The notes under the pieces: generated by a model
What the model saw: the letters and a program-made list of their open reading frames with translations, nothing else
Told to the model about the DNA's origin: nothing
Databases searched by the model: none
Shown here: positions 51,228-58,212 of the stretch, piece by piece
How the letters are laid out: each line of letters begins with the position of its first letter
How positions within the stretch are numbered: the stretch's first letter is position 1
Translations under genes and position numbers: made by a program
Origin: Sandaracinus amylolyticus
GTDB lineage: Bacteria; Myxococcota_A; Polyangia; Polyangiales; Sandaracinaceae
Direction of reading: 5' to 3'
Length of the DNA stretch: 64,000 bases
NCBI RefSeq assembly: GCF_021631985.1
Contig: NZ_CP070225.1
Location: 7,502,001-7,566,000, forward strand

Positions 51228-51854
51228 TTGGGCGCGTTCCGAGGTTCGATCAGCTTCACCAAGTTCCACGTCCGCGGCGAGCTCCCGGCCGATTTCCGCG
51301 ACCGGTTCGTCGAGTCCATCCGCCTTCGCGCGTTCCGCGATCTCGATCCCTCGGAAGAGGTCGACTCGCGGACCGGCTGGTGCTCGGTCGAGCATCCGTT
51401 CGATCTCGACCTCAGCTACGAGAAGGTGTTCTTCAACGACTATCTCAATCTCGGTCTGCGCACCGACACCTGGCGCATCCCGGGATCGCTCTTCAAGGCG
51501 TCGTTCCGCGAGGCGGAGCGTGCTTATTGCGCGGAGCACGGCTGCGAGAAGCTCTCTCGCACCCAGAAGAAGAACCTCGAGGCGCTGGTGATGGCGAAGC
51601 TGCGCCACAAGGTCGTGCCCGCGATGAACGTGGTCGACCTCTCGTGGGGGATAGGCGAGGGAGTCGTGCGCTTCTTCGCGAATTCGCCGAAGCAGCACGA
51701 GACGATGATCGAGCTCTTCGAGAAGAGCTTCGAGCTCGAGCTGGTGCCCGACGGCGCGTACGTCGCGGCGGAGAAGCGTGGGCTCGCGGAGCGCCTCATG
51801 GAGAAGCTGCCGCTGCTCGAGCCGTTCACGCTCGCGAGCACTGCCAACGTCTGA
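51228..51854 (+). CDS. RdgC-like protein (short myxobacterial form)
   Basis: A 208-residue protein beginning MGAFRGSISFTKFHVRGELP. It looks like the short RdgC-type proteins annotated in myxobacteria: SGWC-like RTGWCSVEHPFDLDLSYEKVFF, then NLGLRTDTWRIPGSLFKA, then LRHKVVPAMNVVDLSW. E. coli RdgC (303 residues) is a DNA-binding ring that inhibits RecA loading. This form lacks about a third of that length, so its role is uncertain. A TTG start at 51228 is chosen because a perfect GGAGG sits 5 bp upstream; upstream ATG/GTG codons give Arg/Ser-rich extensions. It is followed after 15 bp by a conserved unknown gene. Confidence 0.7.
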   Translation: MGAFRGSISFTKFHVRGELPADFRDRFVESIRLRAFRDLDPSEEVDSRTGWCSVEHPFDLDLSYEKVFFNDYLNLGLRTDTWRIPGSLFKASFREAERAYCAEHGCEKLSRTQKKNLEALVMAKLRHKVVPAMNVVDLSWGIGEGVVRFFANSPKQHETMIELFEKSFELELVPDGAYVAAEKRGLAERLMEKLPLLEPFTLASTANV

Positions 51855-51869
51855 GGAAGGAGCGGAGTC

Positions 51870-52382
51870 GTGGACTACGTCGATCGCATCGAGCGCGCTC
51901 GTTTCCTCGGGCGCGAATTCCTGGTGTGGCTCTGGCACGAGAGCGAGGCCAAGGAGGGCGTGCTCACGCTCTCGAACGGCGAAGCGTGCGAGGTGTGGCT
52001 CGAGGCGCAGCTGACGCTCGTCGGCGCCGAGGACGAGAAGAGCGAGAGCAAGCTCAAGTCGGCGATGCCGAGCGCGAGCCCCGAGGCGAAGGAAGCGCTC
52101 CGCCAGGGCAAGCTGCCGATCAAGGCGAAGCTGCGCATCGCGCGCGGCACGCAGACCTGGGGATTCCTGCTCAACGCGGACACGCTGAGCATCGCGAGCG
52201 TGCAGATCCCGGCGCTGCTCAAGGAAGAGAACGACGAGAAGTTCTACGAGCGCATGGAGCTCGTCGAGACGCTCGAGACGATCCTCGACGACCTGCTCGG
52301 GCAGTTCATCCAGCTGCGCACCTCGGAGACCTGGGATGGCCAGGTGATGCCGCAGCTGCGCGACTGGGTGCGCGCGGCCTGA
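51870..52382 (+). CDS. Conserved unknown protein, partner of RdgC-like gene
   Basis: A 170-residue soluble protein (DYVDRIERARFLGREFLVWLW, Lys/Glu-rich middle, C-terminal helix LVETLETILDDLLGQFIQLR). I recognise no domain. The GTG at 51870 has a GAAGGAG ribosome site and follows the RdgC-like gene by 15 bp, so the pair is an operon. A middle segment (EDEKSESKLKSAMP) looks disordered. Confidence 0.7.
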   Translation: MDYVDRIERARFLGREFLVWLWHESEAKEGVLTLSNGEACEVWLEAQLTLVGAEDEKSESKLKSAMPSASPEAKEALRQGKLPIKAKLRIARGTQTWGFLLNADTLSIASVQIPALLKEENDEKFYERMELVETLETILDDLLGQFIQLRTSETWDGQVMPQLRDWVRAA

Positions 52383-52492
52383 TCGAGCGGGCGTGCGCGG
52401 TCGCGTGCCGAGTAGTGCCAGCGCGCGACCGCGTGATTTCCGCTGAAATCGGGCAATTCCTGATGGCGCGTCGCGTGCAGATCGGCGCGCGC

Positions 52493-53818
52493 ATGAGCCG
52501 CTCATCGCCCTCGCTGATCGATCTGATCGCCGCGCAACGCGCCCCCGTCGTTCGGATGCTGCGGGTGATCGCGGGCGCGTCGATCGCGGCGACGCTCGGT
52601 GCGGGCTGCGCGGACTCGCATTTCTCGCATCCCGATTTCGTCGAGTCGCCCTCGTGCACCGAGAGCCACGCGTGGCAGCCGCTCGACGCGCTCGACCTGC
52701 CCGCGCCGCGTACGCACCTCGCGCTCGTGGCCAACACCCAGGTCCTCACCGTCGTGACCGTGGTCGACGAGACGGGCACGCGGTGCGGCGACGCGACCGA
52801 CGCCACGACCTGCACCGAGGCGTTCGACGCGGCGACGATCCCGACCAGCGAAGGGGCGCACCACGTGGTCTCGACGGACGGAGATCGCGTCGAGGCGTGG
52901 ACCGGGCGCGCGCGATTCGCGGAGCTGCTCGGCACGATCGACACACCGGACGAGGCGCTGATGATGGTGTGGAGCGAGGGCTTCACGGTGGAGTGCGGGT
53001 CGGTGTCGCGATCCGCGGTGCGCGAGGTCGAGGGCGGCTTCGAGGTCATCGCGCGGAAGACGGTGCGCGACTGCAACCCGATCGTGACCCGTCGCTTCGT
53101 GCTCTTCGTGAGCAGCGCGGGTGAGATCGAGGAGATCGCGAGCGAGGAGGTCGAGCGCATGGACGGCGCGTGCGCGGGACGTCGCCCCGAAGGGCTCGAG
53201 CCGGCACGCGGCGTTCGAGGCCCGAGCGCGGTGGGCCGCTACCTCGCGGAGATCGCGCGGCTCGAGGCGAGCGCGGTGATCGCGTTCGAGGTGATGGAGC
53301 GCGAGCTCCTCGCGCTCGGAGCGCCCGAGGCGCTGCTGCGTGCGGTGCGCGAGGCGCGCGCCGACGAGGTCCGGCACGCCGAGGTGATGGGCGCGCTCGC
53401 TCGTGCACGCGGTGCCCGCGTGGAGGCGCCGGTCGTTCCGTCACGGCCGCTGCGCGATGCGCTCGCGATCGCGCTCGAGAACGCGGTCGAGGGCTGCGTG
53501 CGCGAGACGTTCGGGGCGATCGTCGGGCTGCACCAAGCGACCTGCGCGCAGGACCCGGCGCTCCGCGACGCGATGCGCGTGATCGCGGAGGACGAGCTGC
53601 GCCACGCCGATCTCTCGTGGCAGCTCGCGGCGTGGCTCGAGCCTCGCCTCGACGACGCGGCGCGTGCCGAGGTGGATCGTGCTCGCGCGCGTGCGCTCGT
53701 CGCGCTCCGCGCCGAGGTCGCGATCGATCCCGATCCCGAGCTCGCGCGCGCTGCGGGCCTGCCGAGCGCGCGCGTCGCGACCGAGATCGTCGAGCGCATC
53801 GCGCGCTCGATCGGATAG
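52493..53818 (+). CDS. Lipoprotein with C-terminal ferritin-like diiron domain
   Basis: A 441-residue protein. The N-terminus contains RMLRVIAGASIAATLGAGCADS, with lipobox LGAGC. The next ~190 residues form a Cys-containing domain of unknown class (possible disulfides at CTESH, CGDATDATTC, VECGS and VRDCNP). The C-terminal ~190 residues are a four-helix ferritin-like domain with two ExxxxxxH-type pairs: RLEASAVIAFEVMEREL...EVRHAEVM and ETFGAIVGLHQATC...AEDELRHADLSW, so a diiron site is likely. A diiron domain on a lipoprotein is uncommon. The ATG at 52493 precedes the signal; an earlier ATG at 52463 and a later one at 52556 are possible. Confidence 0.75.
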   Translation: MSRSSPSLIDLIAAQRAPVVRMLRVIAGASIAATLGAGCADSHFSHPDFVESPSCTESHAWQPLDALDLPAPRTHLALVANTQVLTVVTVVDETGTRCGDATDATTCTEAFDAATIPTSEGAHHVVSTDGDRVEAWTGRARFAELLGTIDTPDEALMMVWSEGFTVECGSVSRSAVREVEGGFEVIARKTVRDCNPIVTRRFVLFVSSAGEIEEIASEEVERMDGACAGRRPEGLEPARGVRGPSAVGRYLAEIARLEASAVIAFEVMERELLALGAPEALLRAVREARADEVRHAEVMGALARARGARVEAPVVPSRPLRDALAIALENAVEGCVRETFGAIVGLHQATCAQDPALRDAMRVIAEDELRHADLSWQLAAWLEPRLDDAARAEVDRARARALVALRAEVAIDPDPELARAAGLPSARVATEIVERIARSIG

Positions 53819-53868
53819 GCGCGGTTGTTGCGCGACGCCTCCGCCGATCACGGGAACGGAGGTCTTGC

Positions 53869-54699
53869 GTGCTCGAGCCGATTCAGAAGATCACGCCGCG
53901 CGCGATCGGCGCGGACGTCGACATCCTCTCGTCGTTCTATCCGGTGCCCGGCCTCGGGCTCTTGCCGATCAACGCGTTCGTGCTGCGCGCGAAGGAGCCG
54001 GTGCTCGTGGACACCGGGTACGTCGCGGGCTCGGCCGCGTACCTCGATGCGGTGCGCACCGCGATCGATCCTCGCGATCTGCGGTGGATCTGGCTCACCC
54101 ACGCCGATCCCGATCACATCGGCGCGCTGCGCGACGTGCTCGCGGAGGCGCCGAGCGCACGGCTCGTCACCACGTTCCTCGGGCTCGGCAAGCTCGGGCT
54201 CTACGGGCCGATCGCGCCCGAGCGCGTGTTCTTGCTGAACCCCGGACAGAGCCTCGACGTCGGCGATCGCAAGCTGCTCGCGCTGCGGCCGCCGACCTAC
54301 GATGCGCCGGAGACGACCGCGTTCTTCGACCCGAGCACGCGCACGCTGTTCTCGTCGGACAGCTTCGGCGCGGTGCTCTCGAAGCCGGTGGAGAGCGCGA
54401 ACGAGCTCGGCAGCAACGCGCTGCGCGACGGCGAGGTGACGTGGGCGACGATCGACTCGCCGTGGCTCGGCGCGCTCGAGACGCCCCCGTTCGAGCGAAC
54501 GCTTTCGTCGGTGCGCGCGCTCGCGCCCGAGCGCGTGCTGAGCACGCACCTGCCGCCGGCGTTCGGCATCCTCGACACGCTGCTCGACAACGTGCGCGCG
54601 GCGCGCTCGGTGCCGCCCTTCGTCGGGCCCGATCAGCCGGCGTTCGCACGACTGCTCGCGCCCGCTCCGCCGCCGGCTCCGGAGCCGCTCCACGCGTGA
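53869..54699 (+). CDS. Metallo-beta-lactamase fold protein, flavodiiron-type site
   Basis: A 276-residue MBL-fold protein. The metal site THADPDHIGAL is HxDxDH rather than the classical HxHxDH; this arrangement is closer to the H-x-E-x-D-H pattern of flavodiiron proteins and related oxidoreductases. Other ligands may come from FSSDSFG and the C-terminal His region STHLPPAFG. A flavodoxin domain is absent, so an oxidoreductase or nitric-oxide-type function is only suggestive. The GTG at 53869 is chosen because a GGAGG ribosome site is 6 bp upstream. The frame continues upstream through the ferritin-like gene in another frame. Confidence 0.85.
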   Translation: MLEPIQKITPRAIGADVDILSSFYPVPGLGLLPINAFVLRAKEPVLVDTGYVAGSAAYLDAVRTAIDPRDLRWIWLTHADPDHIGALRDVLAEAPSARLVTTFLGLGKLGLYGPIAPERVFLLNPGQSLDVGDRKLLALRPPTYDAPETTAFFDPSTRTLFSSDSFGAVLSKPVESANELGSNALRDGEVTWATIDSPWLGALETPPFERTLSSVRALAPERVLSTHLPPAFGILDTLLDNVRAARSVPPFVGPDQPAFARLLAPAPPPAPEPLHA

Positions 54700-54796
54700 G
54701 CGCGACCGACGCGCGACGCCGCAGCACGACGCTCGCGCGAGGCACGGCGCGACACGAGCGCTTGCTCGCGCCCGCACACGTGCGAGCCTCGCGGCC

Positions 54797-54994
54797 GTGG
54801 AAGACGTCGACGGTGCGATCACGGAGGGGCTGCGCGCGACCGGCATGCGCGAGACCCAGCGCGAGATGGTGCGGGCACACCTCGATGCGCCGCCCGACGT
54901 CACGACGTGCTGCGGCAGCTCGTGCGATCCGTGCGTGGTCACGCTGGCGCGCGCGGTGCGAGTCGCCCGTCGCAAGCTCGGTCGAGAGACGTGA
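54797..54994 (+). CDS. Small CCG-x2-C-x2-C protein (oxidoreductase-like domain)
   Basis: A 65-residue protein whose core TTCCGSSCDPCVVTLARAVR fits the small Oxidored-like domain (CCG-x2-C-x2-CV), present in bacterial and mitochondrial proteins of poorly known redox or Fe-S roles. It also has an N-terminal acidic helix. The GTG at 54797 gives the best length; the ribosome site is weak (no GGAGG). Its stop codon shares a TGATCA with the next convergent gene. It lies 97 bp after the MBL gene on the same strand. Confidence 0.7.
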   Translation: MEDVDGAITEGLRATGMRETQREMVRAHLDAPPDVTTCCGSSCDPCVVTLARAVRVARRKLGRET

Positions 54995-55375
54995 TCAGGT
55001 CGCGGGCAGTCGCACGTCGAGATCGGGATAACGCTCCTTCATGAAGCGCAGCGCGACGATGGTGTGGCAGCGCATCACGTCGGGGTTCTTCGTCGAAGGG
55101 CAGCTGCAGCCGAGATAGACGTCGTGCCACCGCGCGAACGAGGCGAGCCGATCGAAGGGCTTGCGGTTCGCGGCGAAGCGCTCTTCGAGCAGCGCGCGGT
55201 ACCGCGCCGCGTAGGTCTCCCACGCGGCCTCGTCGCGAGCGCTGCCGAACACCTCGTCGACGATCTCCTTCGTGGGCCGCAGCACGTGCGACGTGTGCTT
55301 GCGCGTGTCCTGTCGGATCCCGCGCGGCAGCGACGACGAGCGCGCGCCTCGCACGATCGAGTAGCGCGTGAGCAC
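54995..55375 (-). CDS. DUF488/YeaO-like small protein
   Basis: A 126-residue protein. SLPRGIRQDTRKHTSHVLRP at the N-terminus and VYLGCSCPSTKNPDVMRCHT near the C-terminus resemble DUF488/YeaO-type proteins, which have a Cys pair of unknown role at a similar position. The identification is only a resemblance. The ATG at 55375 has no strong ribosome site. It shares TGATCA with the convergent small gene. The protein is otherwise soluble and acidic in the middle. Confidence 0.55.
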   Translation of the reverse strand: MLTRYSIVRGARSSSLPRGIRQDTRKHTSHVLRPTKEIVDEVFGSARDEAAWETYAARYRALLEERFAANRKPFDRLASFARWHDVYLGCSCPSTKNPDVMRCHTIVALRFMKERYPDLDVRLPAT

Positions 55376-55433
55376 GAGCGATCCGTGAGGCTCGCGCCGG
55401 TCGGTGTCGAGGATCGCGGGCGATCGCGGCTGG

Positions 55434-55865
55434 CTAACGCGGGAGTCGCGACTCGATCGCGTCCTTGCCGATCATCGCGAGCCGCTCGTCCTCGAGCTCC
55501 GGCAGCCCGCTCACGGCGACCGCGCCGATCACCACACCCTGGCGATCCACCACTGCCACGCCGCCGCCCCACCCACACGCGCGCCGATCGCCGTAGTACG
55601 CGATGTCGAACGCTTCGTCGGGGTTGCGCAGCCGCGCACCGATCGCGCGCGTCGTGCCGCCCTGGGTCGCGGCGGTCCACGCCTTGTTCGTCGCGATCGC
55701 CACCGACGTCGCGGGCGCGCCGTCGAGCCGCGCGAGGAGCACGAGATCGCCGTGCGCGTCGGCCACCGCGATCACCGCGGACTTCCCCGCGAGGACGAGG
55801 GCATCGCGCACGGCGTCGACCGCCACCGTCGCGTCCAGCAGATCCAGCGTCGCAATCGATCGCAT
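55434..55865 (-). CDS. HbpS/GlcG-like heme-binding-fold protein (DUF336)
   Basis: A 143-residue protein of the GlcG/HbpS fold: SIATLDLLDATVAVDAVRDAL helix, SAVIAVADAHGDLVLLARLD, then ATNKAWTAATQGGTTRAIG and a C-terminal VVIGAVAVSGLPELEDERLA. Members bind small ligands or heme and sometimes act in glycolate, cobalamin or oxidative-stress sensing; no signature residue decides the ligand. The ATG at 55865 starts the domain directly. It is divergent from the acyltransferase gene, and its longer in-frame extension overlaps that gene. Confidence 0.82.
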   Translation of the reverse strand: MRSIATLDLLDATVAVDAVRDALVLAGKSAVIAVADAHGDLVLLARLDGAPATSVAIATNKAWTAATQGGTTRAIGARLRNPDEAFDIAYYGDRRACGWGGGVAVVDRQGVVIGAVAVSGLPELEDERLAMIGKDAIESRLPR

Positions 55866-55943
55866 CGCGCGCGAGGGTAGCGCGTCCGGAGACCCGCGCC
55901 CGGGGCGCTTGAGCAATGCGTGTGCGCGGCGAAATCGGACGGC

Positions 55944-56594
55944 ATGAACGCCATCGCCGTACCGCGGGCCCGCCCCGCAGTGGTGCTCGACACGGGGACG
56001 CCGCCGCCGTCGCGATTCGATCCGCGAGAGGTCGCCGGACGCGTCGCACGACGTGCGCGCTGGCACGTCCAGCGTCGCCGGTTCCACTTCTTCGGTCACG
56101 ACTCGTCGCTCGAGCGACACGTCGCGCTCCACCGGCCCGAGGCGATGTCGATCGGACGCGAGGTCACGGTCCGCCGGTTCGCGCGCCTCGAGGTCGTCGC
56201 GCCCGACGCGCAGCGTCCGGTCCTGCAGATCGGCGATCACTGCATGATCTCGGAGTTCGTGCACATCGGGGCCGCGGCGAGCGTGATCCTGCGTGCCGGC
56301 TCGGGGCTCGCGGCGCACGTGCTGATCATCGACCACGAGCACGACCTGCGTGACCCGACCGACTATCGGAACACCCGCGTCATCGCGGCGCCGATCGACA
56401 TCGGCGAGCAGGTGTTCGTGGGAGAGCGCGCCTGCATCCTCCGCGGCGTGACCATCGGCGCGCGGTCGATCATCGGCGCGGGGAGCGTGGTGAACACCGA
56501 CATCCCGCCGCTGTGCGTGGCGGTCGGCGCGCCGGCGCGGGTGGTGAAGCGCTGGGACGAGCGCCGCGGAGAGTGGGTGTCCGTCGATCGCTGA
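55944..56594 (+). CDS. Hexapeptide-repeat acyltransferase (WcaF/LacA-like)
   Basis: A 216-residue (from 55944) acetyltransferase with a left-handed beta-helix: hexapeptides VLQIGDHCMISEFVHIG, then RVIAAPIDIGEQVFVGERACILRGVTIGARSIIGAGSVVNTDIP, and the family end CVAVGAPARVVKRW. The catalytic His may be in IDHEHDLRD. The N-terminal ~70 residues are Arg-rich and do not match the repeat, so they may be a membrane- or partner-binding segment. Its substrate is presumably a sugar or glycan in polysaccharide synthesis. The ATG at 55944 is preferred over one at 55920. Confidence 0.85.
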   Translation: MNAIAVPRARPAVVLDTGTPPPSRFDPREVAGRVARRARWHVQRRRFHFFGHDSSLERHVALHRPEAMSIGREVTVRRFARLEVVAPDAQRPVLQIGDHCMISEFVHIGAAASVILRAGSGLAAHVLIIDHEHDLRDPTDYRNTRVIAAPIDIGEQVFVGERACILRGVTIGARSIIGAGSVVNTDIPPLCVAVGAPARVVKRWDERRGEWVSVDR

Positions 56595-56601
56595 GAGAGA
56601 A

Positions 56602-58203
56602 TCAAGCGTCGGAGTCGAATCCGTCTCTCAGCCACGCGCCGAATCGCTCTCCGATCATCAACACCGCGAGGTGGATGTTGGCAGTCGGGACCGTCGGCAT
56701 GATCGACGCGTCGGCGACGTGCAGCCCCTCGATGCCATCGACGCGCCCGTGCTCGTCGACCGCCTCGCCCATCGGGACCGTTCCGCACGGGTGGTAGCCG
56801 GAGTCGCAGTGGGTCGGGAGCATCGCGTCGAGCCGGGCGCGATCGCGCAGCGTCTGCTCGCGCGGCCACACGAAGCGATGCGCCCCACGCAGCGGCGCGG
56901 TCTCGCAGAGCTCTCGCGCGAGCATCAGCCCTTCGATCGCGACCTCGCGATCGCGCGCATCGGCGAAGAAGCGCGACGAGACGATCGGGGCGTCGCGCGG
57001 ATCGGCGCTCGGATGGCGCAGCGAGCCCGTCCCCACCGGCTTTCCGACGTGCATCATCACGCCGACGCCGGGCAGCGCGACGCCCCGCCCGATCGGGAAG
57101 AACCAGAACGATCCCGCCTGCAGCTGCAGGTCGCCGTCGAAGCGCGAGTGCTTCGAGCGCAGCCGCAGCGCGACCTGGATCAGCGGTCCGTGCACGTCCG
57201 AGCGCATCGGCGCGCGCGGCCAGCAGAAGACCGCAGTGCCCGGATGATCGAGCAGCTGCGCGCCCACCGCGGGCACGTCGCGCACCCGGCGCACGCCGAG
57301 CCTCGCGAGCTCCTCGCGCGGACCGACGCCCGAGCGCAGCAGGATCCCCGGCGTCGCGAGCGCGCCCGCGGAGAGCACCACGCGGCGCGCCGAGAGCGTG
57401 TGCACGACACCGTGTCGCTCGACCTCGACCCCGCACACCCGCGAGCCTTCGATCAGCACGCGATGCACCAGCGTGTGATCGCGGATCGTCAGGTTGCGGC
57501 GCGCGCGCACCTCGGGCCCGAGCCAGCACGACGCGGCGTCCTGCCTGACTCCGTCGATCACGTTCATCGCGTGGGCGCCCACGCCCAGCGCGCCCGGTCG
57601 GTTGTGATCCTCGACCGGCGCAAAGCCCATCGACAGGCACGCATCGCGATAGGCGCGCTGCCACGGCACGAGCTCGTCCTCGCGGGCGCGACGGATCGGG
57701 AGCGGGCCGCGATCGCCATGGATCTCGGGGTCGCGCGCGCCGAAGTCGAGGTCGCGCTCGAGCCGCCGGAACGCGGGCAGACAGCGCGACCACGACCACG
57801 CGCGGAGGCCACGATCGGCCCACTCGTCGTAGTCGGCGGGCACGCCGCGCAGCGCGATGCAGGTGTTCACCGCCGACGAGCCTCCGACGACACGACCGCG
57901 CGGCATCGGCACCGGCGCGAGGCTGCGATCGCTCGGGCGGTGGCGGAACCCCCAGTCGTGCCGCTGGTAGCTGTTGCGCGTGCCGTCGCGCAGGTCGTCG
58001 GGGCGCGCGCTCGGGTAGTCGGGCCCGGCCTCGAGGAGCAGCACGTCGTGATCGCTGCGCTCGCTGACGCGCGATGCGATCACGCAGCCCGCCGAGCCGG
58101 CACCGACGACGATGGTGTCCGCGTGGAGCGTCGGGCGCCGCATCGAGCGCGCGCGTTGTAGCTCAGGCCACGCCGAGCTCCACCCCGCTCGGTGAGCCGA
58201 CAT
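56602..58203 (-). CDS. GMC-family FAD-dependent oxidoreductase
   Basis: A 533-residue GMC oxidoreductase. The FAD-binding motif VVGAGSAGCVIASR and the GMC signature GRVVGGSSAVN are intact; the C-terminal HPCGTVPMG and the following residues carry the catalytic His, so alcohol or aldose oxidation is expected. The partner electron acceptor cannot be told. The ATG at 58203 is 9 bp after the big kinase stop, suggesting cotranscription, but the domain starts at ~35, so the ATG at 58143 is a good alternative. The short Arg/Ser-rich extension is doubtful. Confidence 0.9.
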   Translation of the reverse strand: MSAHRAGWSSAWPELQRARSMRRPTLHADTIVVGAGSAGCVIASRVSERSDHDVLLLEAGPDYPSARPDDLRDGTRNSYQRHDWGFRHRPSDRSLAPVPMPRGRVVGGSSAVNTCIALRGVPADYDEWADRGLRAWSWSRCLPAFRRLERDLDFGARDPEIHGDRGPLPIRRAREDELVPWQRAYRDACLSMGFAPVEDHNRPGALGVGAHAMNVIDGVRQDAASCWLGPEVRARRNLTIRDHTLVHRVLIEGSRVCGVEVERHGVVHTLSARRVVLSAGALATPGILLRSGVGPREELARLGVRRVRDVPAVGAQLLDHPGTAVFCWPRAPMRSDVHGPLIQVALRLRSKHSRFDGDLQLQAGSFWFFPIGRGVALPGVGVMMHVGKPVGTGSLRHPSADPRDAPIVSSRFFADARDREVAIEGLMLARELCETAPLRGAHRFVWPREQTLRDRARLDAMLPTHCDSGYHPCGTVPMGEAVDEHGRVDGIEGLHVADASIMPTVPTANIHLAVLMIGERFGAWLRDGFDSDA

Positions 58204-58212
58204 GGTGCGGCG

